From: Anaerolineales bacterium
GTDB taxonomy: Bacteria > Chloroflexota > Anaerolineae > Aggregatilineales > J027
DNA: 64,000 nucleotides
Direction: 5' to 3'
Assembly (NCBI GenBank): GCA_020634155.1
Contig: JACKCI010000001.1
Span: 2,108,001 to 2,172,000 of the forward strand
Every line of letters starts with the position of its first letter. The stretch's first letter is position 1. The translations under genes and the position numbers were made by a program. The notes beneath the pieces are model-generated. The model was given only the letters and a program-made list of their open reading frames with translations. It ran no database searches and had not been told where the DNA came from. Below are positions 41,392-49,921 of the stretch, one piece after another.

Positions 41392-42825
41392 ATGTTTGGA
41401 TGTCTCAATAAACTCTCAACTCTGGCTATCTTGTTTTTCGGGCTGGGTTCAGCCGTGATGGTGGGGGTGATTGTTGTCTCTACAAATGGCTTAGGGGGTA
41501 GCGAGTTAATTGATTTACCCGTTGTCCGCCAACGAGTAGGCGGTGAACTGATTGAAGAAACGGGTAGCGCTACCCTCAATGAAGTTGTCGAAAAGCGCGA
41601 AATGTTCGCTAAGGTACCCTTGCCTAGTGAAGTCTCAACTGATGAGGATGTGGTTGTAACCAATACCTCGCTTGCCATTATATTTGCCTTGCTCTTTGGT
41701 TTGCTGAGTACCATGCTCAATAATCTGGTGCGAAACTATGAAAAAGAGCTAGAGGCATGGCTGGTCTATCTTTATCTAGACAAAATCTTTTGGCCGTTGC
41801 GGGCACTCAAGTTCTTGGTCTCTCAAGATGTGCGGCGAGGATGCTTGGGTGGGGTCGTCATTATCGTTGTCTTTGCCCTCTACGGTATTATCTTTGCATT
41901 CTTAGAGCCGGGGACGAGTCTGTTGTCTCCCGAAGGTATCCAATTAGCAATCGTATTGGCGGCGAGTGTTGGCCTGATTAGCTTGGCGGGAGATGTTGCC
42001 CAGCGGCAGGTGGCCCGTTTTTGGCGTAAGACTTCCCGTTTTGGCATCTATCCTGCCAACCTTGGGTTTGCGATTATCACAACCTTGTTCTCGCGCTTGG
42101 TGGGCATCAGCCCCGGTATTTTGTTCGGCACGCCGGGCGGTGTGGATGTTGATATGGAGGATGAACCCCGCGCCCGTGATGCTATCCTTGCCCTGACAAC
42201 CATTGGTGTGGTGATATTTTTTGGGGCGCTTGGTTGGGGCTTAACTGCCCTTATTCACGAATCAGGCAAGCAAACCCTCAGCGGTGACCAACTAGAGTTT
42301 GTCGCCCCCTTGACTCAACTTGGTCTAGCACTGGGGTTGGCCTTATTCGTGGTTGGTCTAGAAACTGCTTTCTTTGAGATGGTGCCACTATCTTTGACAG
42401 CAGGCACCCAGATTTTTCGCTGGAATCCGCTGGTTTGGGGGGCAGGATTTGCACCTGTTTTCTTTGCTTTTGCCCATACTCTGCTGAATCCCCAAGGGGA
42501 ATATTTACAGGTATTTGAACAAACGCCTATGGTGGTACTCACTGTCGTAGTTGGGCTGCTGTTTGCGACATTGGTCACGTTTTGGGTGTTATTCCGCTTC
42601 TTTGATCCACCGAACATGCGCCGTCGGCCTGTCTATGCACCAGCCCCACCCCCGCCTTATCAGCAGCCCTATGGCGGTTATCCGCCGCAAGGGGGCTATC
42701 CACCACCTCAATACCCGCCCCAGTACCCGCCAGCACCAGCCCCACCGCAGGTTCCACCGCAAGGGGGGCAGAATTATCCACCCCCACCAGCACCACCCCC
42801 GCGCCGCGACCCACCTGCACATTAA
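41392..42825 (+). CDS. Multi-span membrane protein with Pro-rich C-terminal tail
   Basis: A 477-residue membrane protein with about nine hydrophobic spans. The central part (FGIYPANLGFAIITTLFSRL, then VGISPGILFGTPGG) resembles the FGLLP-motif membrane proteins known from Actinobacteria, though the FGLLP string is not exact. Residues about 395-477 form a low-complexity Pro/Tyr/Gln/Gly tail (repeated YPP and PPQ units) ending PPPRRDPPAH, presumably cytoplasmic or extracellular and disordered. GAGGTGAGTAC precedes the ATG. Function unknown. It follows the M15-like gene by 9 bases and overlaps the convergent FMN gene by 4. Confidence 0.55.
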   Translation: MFGCLNKLSTLAILFFGLGSAVMVGVIVVSTNGLGGSELIDLPVVRQRVGGELIEETGSATLNEVVEKREMFAKVPLPSEVSTDEDVVVTNTSLAIIFALLFGLLSTMLNNLVRNYEKELEAWLVYLYLDKIFWPLRALKFLVSQDVRRGCLGGVVIIVVFALYGIIFAFLEPGTSLLSPEGIQLAIVLAASVGLISLAGDVAQRQVARFWRKTSRFGIYPANLGFAIITTLFSRLVGISPGILFGTPGGVDVDMEDEPRARDAILALTTIGVVIFFGALGWGLTALIHESGKQTLSGDQLEFVAPLTQLGLALGLALFVVGLETAFFEMVPLSLTAGTQIFRWNPLVWGAGFAPVFFAFAHTLLNPQGEYLQVFEQTPMVVLTVVVGLLFATLVTFWVLFRFFDPPNMRRRPVYAPAPPPPYQQPYGGYPPQGGYPPPQYPPQYPPAPAPPQVPPQGGQNYPPPPAPPPRRDPPAH

Positions 42826-43385
42826 CCTTCTTGATAGGGATAGGTGAACGCACCGGGGAAGTCTGGCCCAACTTGCTTCTGTTTACCGCTCCATTCCTCG
42901 ATATGAATGCAATAGACGCTGGTGCGTTTTAGCTCATCGGGGTGAATGGGGCGGTAATCACGCTCTGGCTTCAGGTGTGGGCAATACTTATCAAGGAGGA
43001 GTTGCAAGGCGCGGGTTTGCTCGGCATCATCCTCAATGATACTCGTCGTACCGAAGACCACCACCCCTGCATATTCCACACTAAACTCTAGTGCGGTATC
43101 AGCAGGCAACAAACGCCCCATCTCAAACACACTAAAGCAGACGTTAGTCTGTTCTTCAACATTGGCACGGGTACGCCCATCTTTGGCAGTGTGCATATAG
43201 ATGCAATGAGCCGCCTCATCATAGACAAAGAGATTGCTATTGATAAAGGGTTGCTGCCCATACACTGTCGCTAGTACCCCCACTGGCGCACGCTTCAGAA
43301 AATCCTTGATCCAGCCTTCGTCCTCAACGGCCCGCTTGCTATAGCGGACATGGGTACGGGGCAGGGTGGTATAGTCTTGGCTCAT
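42822..43385 (-). CDS. Pyridoxamine 5'-phosphate oxidase-family FMN-binding protein
   Basis: A 187-residue split-barrel protein of the PNPOx-like group. The pattern FLKRAPVGVLATVYGQQPFINSNLFVYD, IYMHTAKDGRTRANVEEQTNVCFSVFEMGRL and VEYAGVVVFGTTSIIED match the FMN/haem-binding fold, and HPDELKRTSVYCIHIEEWSGKQK closes it. Many relatives act on nitroimidazoles or bind haem or F420, so an exact substrate is not claimed. The start is ATG 43385 with CAGGAGACTAGC. It is the second gene after a cupin, divergent from a MocR-type regulator; regulation by that protein and PLP chemistry are plausible. Confidence 0.85.
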   Translation of the reverse strand: MSQDYTTLPRTHVRYSKRAVEDEGWIKDFLKRAPVGVLATVYGQQPFINSNLFVYDEAAHCIYMHTAKDGRTRANVEEQTNVCFSVFEMGRLLPADTALEFSVEYAGVVVFGTTSIIEDDAEQTRALQLLLDKYCPHLKPERDYRPIHPDELKRTSVYCIHIEEWSGKQKQVGPDFPGAFTYPYQEG

Positions 43386-43386
43386 G

Positions 43387-43710
43387 CTAGTCTCCTGTTT
43401 CAGCGGGTGCAAAGAACACCACAATTGTCAAATCTTCGGTAATGCTATGAAAGTGATGCGGGGCATGGGCGGGAACATAGACAATGGTGCCACTTTGTAC
43501 AGACTGATTCTCGCCTGCTACTTCAATCATCCCTCTGCCAGAAACTACATAATAGACCTCATCTTCGTTGTGGGGTTGTTGGGGGTCGGTACTGTGAGCA
43601 GGCAGAATATACAGCCCTAAACTCATAGCGGGCACCCGCAAAAATTCATGATAAAGAGGGTCAGATGTGACCTGTTCGGTGATGATGTTATTCAAGTCGA
43701 ATAATTGCAT
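43387..43710 (-). CDS. Cupin domain protein
   Basis: A 107-residue single cupin. The first motif region is HNEDEVYYVVSGRGMIEVAGE and the second is PAHAPHHFHSITEDLTIVVFF; His and Glu ligands for a metal are present. ATG 43710 follows GGAGGTTAATAAAGCC and is preferred over the upstream ATG at 43728, which overlaps the ribosome site. It is encoded directly before the FMN split-barrel gene (one-base gap) and divergently from the MocR-type regulator, so is likely controlled by it. Function unknown beyond the fold. Confidence 0.85.
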   Translation of the reverse strand: MQLFDLNNIITEQVTSDPLYHEFLRVPAMSLGLYILPAHSTDPQQPHNEDEVYYVVSGRGMIEVAGENQSVQSGTIVYVPAHAPHHFHSITEDLTIVVFFAPAETGD

Positions 43711-43812
43711 GGCTTTATTAACCTCCATGATATAAGATAGCGACACATTGGCCCGCTCAAAAGAGCCATTATTGCACAAACTATACATACCACTTTTAAC
43801 GAGAGATAGACG

Positions 43813-45279
43813 ATGACTAAACTTTCCAATGCGCTATCACTGGCAACCATTACTCTCGATCATGCTTCAAATACAGCACTTTACCAGCAAATCTACGAGC
43901 GCTTGGCAGAGGCTATTTTAGCTGGAAAGTTAGAAGCGGGCCTGAGATTGCCCTCAACCCGTGAACTGGCGATCACCTTGGGGGTCTCTCGCAACACAGT
44001 TGTGACTGCCTTTGACCAACTCTTGGCGGAGGGTTATTTGGTGGCAGAGGTCGGTTCTGGCACCTATGTAACCTATACCCTGCCCGAAGAATTATTAACC
44101 GCACGACCCCTTACTAACCCGCAACCACAGACCTTTAGTGCCAAGCGAGGTCTTTCCAAGCGGGGGATGTTGTTGGCACTCACACCCGCCTCGATTAGTC
44201 GCAAGGCCAACCGTGATTTTATCTTTGCTCATGGGATACCCGCCCTTGATGAATTTCCTTTCGATTTATGGGCAAAGTTGGAGACACGGCGCTATCGCCA
44301 AGCGGGGCGCTTATTTCAGTATGGCGAGGCAGGTGGATACCGCCCCCTACGAGAAGCTATCGCCAGCTATCTTAAAGCATCACGGGCTGTGAACTGCGAA
44401 CCCGAACAGGTCATCATTTGCAGTGGGTCTCAGCAGGCGTTGGACTTGGTAGCACGTCTTTTGCTGGATACAGGTGATACAGTATGGCTAGAAGACCCCG
44501 GTTATCTAGGGGCGCGGGGGGCTTTTCAATCCGCGGGCGCTAAGGTAATACCAATGCCTGTTGATGAGGAGGGATTGATGATTCCCCCCCATTATCGCGG
44601 AGATGTGCGACTGGTTTATGTCACTCCTTCACATCAATTCCCAATTGGCGTCACCATGAGCCTTGCCCGTCGCCTCACGCTCCTTGGGCGGGTTAATGCG
44701 TGGATTGTTGAGGATGATTATGACAGTGAGTATCGCTATACAGGGCGTCCTATTCCCGCTCTACAAGGGCTAGATACTGAAGGCAAGGTCATCTACCTCG
44801 GCACCTTTAGTAAAGTCTTGTTTCCCGCCTTACGGGTTGGCTATTTGGTGGTGCCGCCTGCGGTGGTGGACGCCTTCACCAACGCCCAAGCGCTGATTCA
44901 TCGCGGGGTCTCGCCTATTTTACAAGCGACCCTCACCGATTTCATCCACGATGGGCATCTCGCACGCCATATCCGACGGATGCGGGTCTTATATGAGGAA
45001 CGCCAAGCGGTGTTTATGGACGCCGCCCAACGCGAACTCGGCGGTTTCTTAGAACTCGGCGTAATGGATACAGGCATGCACACTGTCGGCTGGCTTCCTC
45101 CTGATATGAACGATACGGCAATGGCACGGCGGGCCACAACCTATGACATTGAGACCTTGCCCCTTTCAGATTATGCCCTCCAGCACTTGGCGCGGGGAGG
45201 CTTGGTGTTGGGCTATGCAGCCGCCAAGCCTGAACATATCCGACAGGGTATGAAACGCCTTGCCAATGCCTTGTTGTGA
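43813..45279 (+). CDS. MocR/PdxR-type transcriptional regulator (GntR HTH plus aminotransferase domain)
   Basis: A 488-residue chimeric regulator. Residues 1-90 hold the GntR winged helix (LYQQIYERLAEAILAGKL, then LPSTRELAITLGVSRNTVV). The remainder is a class I aminotransferase fold: the GSQQALDLVARLLLDTGDTVWLEDPGY segment, YVTPSHQFPIGVTMS, the cofactor-contacting EDDYDSEYRY and the PLP-binding Lys334 in GTFSKVLFPALRVGYL. MocR proteins sense PLP or related amino compounds and regulate divergent genes. Here the divergent pair is a cupin and an FMN split-barrel protein, fitting a vitamin B6 or amine-linked switch. The start ATG 43813 follows AACGAGAGATAGACG. Confidence 0.9.
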   Translation: MTKLSNALSLATITLDHASNTALYQQIYERLAEAILAGKLEAGLRLPSTRELAITLGVSRNTVVTAFDQLLAEGYLVAEVGSGTYVTYTLPEELLTARPLTNPQPQTFSAKRGLSKRGMLLALTPASISRKANRDFIFAHGIPALDEFPFDLWAKLETRRYRQAGRLFQYGEAGGYRPLREAIASYLKASRAVNCEPEQVIICSGSQQALDLVARLLLDTGDTVWLEDPGYLGARGAFQSAGAKVIPMPVDEEGLMIPPHYRGDVRLVYVTPSHQFPIGVTMSLARRLTLLGRVNAWIVEDDYDSEYRYTGRPIPALQGLDTEGKVIYLGTFSKVLFPALRVGYLVVPPAVVDAFTNAQALIHRGVSPILQATLTDFIHDGHLARHIRRMRVLYEERQAVFMDAAQRELGGFLELGVMDTGMHTVGWLPPDMNDTAMARRATTYDIETLPLSDYALQHLARGGLVLGYAAAKPEHIRQGMKRLANALL

Positions 45280-45372
45280 TTTTCGGAGGGTGTGGAAGGT
45301 GCTAGATGATACTTAAAACTCGACCTTGCTCCCCGTATCTTGGTAGATGGTACCAAGGAGCAAAAACGCATC

Positions 45373-45837
45373 ATGGCAAGCCTTGAGCAAATTCAAGCGT
45401 TTCTCGGTCAAAAACGGCTGGCGTTTGTGGGTCTATCACGTCAGGACAAAGACTTCAGCCGTATCCTCTTTAATGAATTTCAGAAGCGTGGCTATGAGGT
45501 TATCCCCGTCAATCCCAATGCCGATGAGATTGCGGGTCTCAAATGCTATGCCCATGTCCAAGATATTGAGCCACCTGTGGAAAATGCCTTAATCATCACG
45601 CCATCTGAGGCCACGGAAGGGGTGGTGCAGGATTGTGCGACAGCAGGCGTTAAACGGGTGTGGATGCATCGTGGTGAAGGGATTGGGGCCGTTAGTCAAC
45701 CCGCCCTCGACTATTGCCAAGCCCATCAGATTGATGTGGTTGATGGCTATTGCCCCTTCATGTTCTTTGAAAACGCGCAGTGGTTCCATCGTTTGCACGG
45801 ATTTGTTGTAAAAGTAACGGGCAAATACCCCCAATAA
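45373..45837 (+). CDS. CoA-binding domain protein (YccU-like)
   Basis: A 154-residue protein of the CoA-binding Rossmann family. KRLAFVGLSRQDKDFSRILFNEFQKRGYEVIPVNPNADEIAGLKCYAHVQDI is the classical pattern, and the end (HRGEGIGAVSQPALDYCQAHQIDVVDGYCPFMFF) agrees. Function in cells is poorly known. The start at ATG 45373 has AAGGAG 13 bases upstream; the TTG at 45340 is the longer alternative. It is monocistronic and convergent with metK across a strong hairpin. Confidence 0.85.
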   Translation: MASLEQIQAFLGQKRLAFVGLSRQDKDFSRILFNEFQKRGYEVIPVNPNADEIAGLKCYAHVQDIEPPVENALIITPSEATEGVVQDCATAGVKRVWMHRGEGIGAVSQPALDYCQAHQIDVVDGYCPFMFFENAQWFHRLHGFVVKVTGKYPQ

Positions 45838-45844
45838 AAAACTG

Positions 45845-45880
45845 GCGGGCTTGGTCATCGTTCACCAAGCCCGCGGTTTT
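45845..45880 (-). terminator. Bidirectional terminator (metK / CoA-binding gene)
   Basis: An 11-bp stem, GCGGGCTTGGT and ACCAAGCCCGC, closes a loop of 8 bases. On the minus strand TTTTTT follows after a few bases (metK end); on the plus strand GGTTTTG follows. It serves metK best. Confidence 0.85.
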
Positions 45881-45882
45881 GC

Positions 45883-47100
45883 TTAGGCCAAGCCAGCCGC
45901 TTGCCGTAACATGTCTGCTTTATCGGTGCGTTCCCACGCCACATCCAAATCATCACGCCCAAAGTGACCGTAGGCCGCCACTTGACGGAATTGCGGCTTG
46001 CGGAGGTCAAGGTCGCGGATAATGGCTGCTGGACGCATGTCGAAGTGTTCTTTAATCAAGGCTTCGATGGTGGCTTCAGGGACATGGTTGGTGCCAAAGG
46101 TCTCAACCGCAACCGAAAGCGGATGCGCCACGCCAATGGCATAGGAGACCTGCAACTCGAACCGATCCGCCAAGCCAGCCGCTACCACATTTTTGGCAAC
46201 ATAGCGGGCCATGTATGCTGCTGAACGGTCAACCTTGGTGGCGTCCTTACCAGAGAACGCACCACCACCATGCCGCGCCACCCCACCATAGGTATCCACA
46301 ATAATCTTGCGTCCAGTGAGGCCAGCATCACCCTTGGGGCCGCCCGTTACAAAGCGCCCCGTGGGATTGACATAAATCTTGAGGTCTTCATCCACCAATT
46401 CAGCCGGAAGGATCGGCTTAATCACATGCTCAATAATATCGTGGCGAATTTGCTCATTGGTGATGTCGGGGGCATGTTGGGCCGAAATCAGCACCGTGTC
46501 AATGCGCTTGGGTTTGCCATAGGCATATTCAACTGTGACTTGGCTCTTGCCATCGGGTCGCAGGTAAGGCAGGGTGCCGTCACGCCGCACTACAGAGAGC
46601 CGTTGGGTCAGTTTGTGGGCCAAGGTGATGGTCAGAGGCATCAGTTCTGGAGTCTCGTTACAAGCAAAGCCAATCATCATGCCTTGGTCGCCTGCACCGA
46701 TGGCATCCAGTTCAGCATCGGTCATCTGCTTCTCGCGCAGTTCAAGGGCTTGATCAACGCCTTGGGCAATATCGCTGGACTGCTCATTAATGGCTACAAA
46801 CACACCGCAGGTATCGGCATCAAAGCCAAACTTGCCGCGAGTATAGCCAATATCACGCACAATACCGCGCACCACAGAAGGAATATCAACATAGGTGTTG
46901 GTCGTAATTTCGCCAAAAACAAAAACTAAGCCCGTTGTGGTCGAGGCTTCGCAAGCAACACGGGCATAGGGGTCATTGGTTAGGATAGCGTCTAGCACGC
47001 CGTCCGATATTTGGTCACAGATTTTATCAGGATGGCCCTCAGTCACAGACTCGGAGGTGAAGAAAAACTGTGGTGAGGTCATGAACGTTAAATTGCTCAT
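45883..47100 (-). CDS. metK: S-adenosylmethionine synthetase
   Basis: MetK makes SAM from methionine and ATP. Motifs in order: FTSESVTEGHPDKICDQISDGVLDA with the catalytic His, VTRGLVFVFGEI-type strand (here TTTGLVFVFGEITT), the GAGDQGMMIGFACNETPELMPL loop, the methionine/ATP segment VNPTGRFVTGGPKGDAGLTGRKIIVDTYGG and GGGAFSGKDATKVDRSAAYMARYVAKNVVAAGLA. ATG 47100 after GAAAGGAAAGCT gives 405 residues. It is the last gene of the minus-strand dcw run, separated from ftsZ by a terminator and its own promoter. Confidence 0.97.
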   Translation of the reverse strand: MSNLTFMTSPQFFFTSESVTEGHPDKICDQISDGVLDAILTNDPYARVACEASTTTGLVFVFGEITTNTYVDIPSVVRGIVRDIGYTRGKFGFDADTCGVFVAINEQSSDIAQGVDQALELREKQMTDAELDAIGAGDQGMMIGFACNETPELMPLTITLAHKLTQRLSVVRRDGTLPYLRPDGKSQVTVEYAYGKPKRIDTVLISAQHAPDITNEQIRHDIIEHVIKPILPAELVDEDLKIYVNPTGRFVTGGPKGDAGLTGRKIIVDTYGGVARHGGGAFSGKDATKVDRSAAYMARYVAKNVVAAGLADRFELQVSYAIGVAHPLSVAVETFGTNHVPEATIEALIKEHFDMRPAAIIRDLDLRKPQFRQVAAYGHFGRDDLDVAWERTDKADMLRQAAGLA

Positions 47101-47154
47101 AGCTTTCCTTTCGTTATACAAAACGACCCTCCAACAGAGGGCGGCAACGGCGTG

Positions 47155-47183
47155 ATGGTACCTGAATCAAGGGCGACTGTCAA
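47155..47183 (-). promoter_or_regulatory. metK promoter
   Basis: On the minus strand TTGACA (47183-47178) and TACCAT (47160-47155) are separated by 17 bases. The leader of about 50 bases contains a small hairpin (CCCTC/GAGGG, 47127-47141) followed by CGTTTTG. No known SAM riboswitch consensus is recognised in it. Confidence 0.55.
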
Positions 47184-47200
47184 TAAAGAATAAAACTGAA

Positions 47201-47229
47201 AACCCCTGAATATGCGCTATTCAGGGGTT
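47201..47229 (-). terminator. Rho-independent terminator after ftsZ
   Basis: A 12-bp stem, AACCCCTGAATA and TATTCAGGGGTT, closes a TGCGC loop, followed on the minus strand by TTCAGTTTTATT. It ends the dcw transcript before metK. Confidence 0.85.
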
Positions 47230-47252
47230 TGGCTCTGCGAAGAGAAAAGGCT

Positions 47253-48554
47253 TTAGCGTTTCCGCAAAAATGTCGGGATTTCCAAATCGTCGTCGCTATT
47301 ATCCATCCCACGCGGAGGGACACGCGGGGGTTGTTGGGACGATGATTTGGGCTGTTGGCTGCTAGGTGGCTGCTGCTGCACCTGACGCTCAACCGCTTGA
47401 GGGGGCGGGGGAGGCGTCATCGGTTGTTGGGGCTGCGGCGGCATGGGCGGCTCAACAGGTTGATAGACGGGTTGCGGTGCTTGATACATTTGCTGCTGTT
47501 GTTGCTGTGATTGGTGGTGATGATGCTGAGATGACGACGATACCCATCCACTACTTTGTTGATTGGTGGTGGTGGTTGGTCGGCGCACTACACGGTCACG
47601 GTCAAAGCCCGTTGCAATCACCGTAATGCGGATTTCGTCACCCATATTCTCGTCAATCACAGCACCAAAGATGAGATTGACATCGGGGTGAGCCGTCTCT
47701 TTGATGATGGCAGCCGCTTCATTAACCTCAAAGAGGCTCATGTTGGGGCCACCCGTCACATTGAAGAGGATACCGCGTGCGCCATCAATGGTCACATCCA
47801 ACAGATTGCTGGAGATAGCGTGTTCGGCGGCAACACGGGAACGGTCTTCACCCGTTGCACGCCCGACCGCCATCAGGGCCGCACCACCTTCGCTCATAAT
47901 TGTCCGCACGTCGTTGAAGTCAAGGTTAATCAAACCGGGGACAGTAATCAGTTCCGAGATACCTTGAATACCTTGGCGCAGGACGTCATCAGCCATCGCA
48001 AAGGCCGATTGCAGACTGGCGCGTTTGTCCACAATTTGCAGCAAGCGGTCATTGGGAATGACAATTAGCGTATCTACTTGGCTCTTGAGGGCTTCGATGC
48101 CAGCTTCAGCAGTTTGGATACGTCGTGCGCCTTCAAAAGTGAAGGGGCGAGTCACAACTCCGATGGTCAAAGCACCCAGTTCACGGGCAGCACCTGCCAC
48201 AATTGGTGCGGCACCCGTTCCTGTTCCACCGCCCATGCCACAGGTGATAAACACCATATCAGAGCCGCGCAGCACCTCATAAATTTCATCGGAGCTTTCT
48301 TCAGCGGCTTTACGCCCGACCTCGGGATTACCACCCGCACCTAGCCCACGTGTCAATTTATCGCCAATCCGCACGCGGGTTTTGGCTTTACTCAGGAGCA
48401 AGGCTTGTGAGTCGGTATTGACTGCAATAAAATCAACACCACCCATCCCTTCATCAATCATTCGGTTGACGGCATTACTTCCGCCACCACCAACGCCAAT
48501 AACTTTAATATTGGCAAAATTATCCTCATGACCTAAGAAAAGTTGATCATTCAT
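47253..48554 (-). CDS. ftsZ: Cell division protein FtsZ
   Basis: FtsZ is the tubulin-like GTPase that forms the Z-ring. The N-terminal IKVIGVGGGGSNAVNRMI and the tubulin signature GGGTGTGAAP are present, with the T7-type DFNDVRTIMSEGGAALM loop. After the core (about residue 320) a linker of about 100 residues is rich in Gln, Pro and His (QHHHHQSQQQQQQMYQ), ending in the conserved C-terminal peptide DDDLEIPTFLRKR. ATG 48554 follows GAGGGAGC. The 110-base gap before it carries AT-rich sequence with a TACAAT that may be an internal promoter. Confidence 0.97.
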   Translation of the reverse strand: MNDQLFLGHEDNFANIKVIGVGGGGSNAVNRMIDEGMGGVDFIAVNTDSQALLLSKAKTRVRIGDKLTRGLGAGGNPEVGRKAAEESSDEIYEVLRGSDMVFITCGMGGGTGTGAAPIVAGAARELGALTIGVVTRPFTFEGARRIQTAEAGIEALKSQVDTLIVIPNDRLLQIVDKRASLQSAFAMADDVLRQGIQGISELITVPGLINLDFNDVRTIMSEGGAALMAVGRATGEDRSRVAAEHAISSNLLDVTIDGARGILFNVTGGPNMSLFEVNEAAAIIKETAHPDVNLIFGAVIDENMGDEIRITVIATGFDRDRVVRRPTTTTNQQSSGWVSSSSQHHHHQSQQQQQQMYQAPQPVYQPVEPPMPPQPQQPMTPPPPPQAVERQVQQQPPSSQQPKSSSQQPPRVPPRGMDNSDDDLEIPTFLRKR

Positions 48555-48664
48555 GTTTATTATTTGCTCCCTCTCTTCGCAAGAGCCAGCGGATAGTTGT
48601 AGATTGTACGTCAAAAATTAGTTAGGCGAAAGTCAATTGTTAGAATTCTGTTCAAACGATGCGC

Positions 48665-49915
48665 TTATTGCTCATCTTCAGGCAAGAAGCGCTTAAACAG
48701 GCCCCCTAGCCATTTGCCTAACCCGCTGTTGTTCTCTGGTCGTCCATTCCGACGGAATGAATCACGGCGGTTATCTTCAATATCCATGATAAGACCCAGT
48801 CGTAGCAATCCTACGGAGGTACTAAAGGCTGGGCTACGCAACATATCGGTCATGCCGCTAATACTCTCTGGTTGAGCCAACCGAGCGGGCATTTTCAGGG
48901 TATGATGGGCGATTGTCCGCATTCCCGGTAGTAAACTGGCACCCCCCGTCAACACCACACCCGCAGGCAACAGCCCCTCGTGTCCACTTTGACGCACTTC
49001 TTCCAACACCAACTCAAACAACTCAGTGACACGGGCGTTGATAATCATAGCGAGGTCGCTACGCTTGACTTTGCTCAAACGCTCCTCACCGAAAGGCTGC
49101 ACCGGAAAAGTCTCGAGTTGGTTAATCTCACGGGGGTCGGCATGACCATAGTCCAATTTGACCGACTCAGCAATTTCAAAAGGCAGGCTCAGGCCATGTG
49201 CAATATCATTGGTGACCAATTGCCCGCCAACGGCTACCGAGCCAGTATGCCAAACCGACCCTTCCACAAAAATGGCAATATCAGTTGTACCGCCACCAAT
49301 ATCGACTACCATCACCCCCGACTCGCGCTCCGTGGGGGTCAAGACCACATCACCTGCTGCCAAGGGGTTGAGAATAAAGCGGTCAATATAAACACCCGCC
49401 TTCTCCACACACTTCTCAAAATTCCGCATACTGGTGCTAGAACTGACAATAATATGGGTATCGACCTCTAGCCGATAGCCGTGCATGCCCTTGGGGTTGC
49501 GGATGCCAATGTAGTCATCCAGATTAAAACGACGGGGAATCACATGCAGCAACTCGCGCCCATGTGGGATAGGCACGGCCCGCGCTGCCTCCATCACCCG
49601 CTGAATATCCATGTCATCGACTTCGCGGCTGCCAGAGATGCCCGTCATACCATTGCTATTGATGCTCTGGGCATTGGTGGCAGACAGCGAGACAAAGGCC
49701 CGCCCAATCTCATAGCCACTGGCTCGCTCGGCCTTATGCACTGAAGATGAAATGCTGGCGCTTAATGTATCTACATCAGTTACCATGCCTTTTTTCATGC
49801 CCTGAGCAGGTTCAACCCCCACGCCGAGAATATAGGTATCCTTGGCGCGGACTTCACCCACAAGGGTGCAGATTTTGGTGGTACCGATGTCAATTCCTAC
49901 AACGATTTCGCCCAT
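48665..49915 (-). CDS. ftsA: Cell division protein FtsA
   Basis: FtsA is the actin-like protein that tethers FtsZ to the membrane. The phosphate-1 motif is IVVGIDIGTTKICTLVGEV at the N-terminus, with the VVDIGGGTTDIAIFVEGS phosphate-2 motif in the middle and GVVLTGGASLLPGM near the end. The 1C subdomain is present in residues about 84-165 (SREVDDMDIQRVMEAARAVPIP). The C-terminal amphipathic tail (WLGGLFKRFLP) suits a membrane-targeting helix. It follows ftsQ by 6 bases. Confidence 0.96.
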   Translation of the reverse strand: MGEIVVGIDIGTTKICTLVGEVRAKDTYILGVGVEPAQGMKKGMVTDVDTLSASISSSVHKAERASGYEIGRAFVSLSATNAQSINSNGMTGISGSREVDDMDIQRVMEAARAVPIPHGRELLHVIPRRFNLDDYIGIRNPKGMHGYRLEVDTHIIVSSSTSMRNFEKCVEKAGVYIDRFILNPLAAGDVVLTPTERESGVMVVDIGGGTTDIAIFVEGSVWHTGSVAVGGQLVTNDIAHGLSLPFEIAESVKLDYGHADPREINQLETFPVQPFGEERLSKVKRSDLAMIINARVTELFELVLEEVRQSGHEGLLPAGVVLTGGASLLPGMRTIAHHTLKMPARLAQPESISGMTDMLRSPAFSTSVGLLRLGLIMDIEDNRRDSFRRNGRPENNSGLGKWLGGLFKRFLPEDEQ

Positions 49916-49921
49916 AAATTC

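Noticed and set aside
42640..42820. Tandem repeat DNA with many CC and GC-rich units
   Set aside because: It encodes the Pro-rich tail of the membrane protein in frame; no separate DNA repeat is needed to explain it.
46270..46929. A 219-codon open frame antisense to metK
   Set aside because: MetK motifs are complete on the minus strand and the plus frame shows no domain pattern.
47101..47160. SAM riboswitch upstream of metK
   Set aside because: The leader is too short for SAM-I and shows no SAM-I, SAM-II or SAM-III core; only a small hairpin is present.
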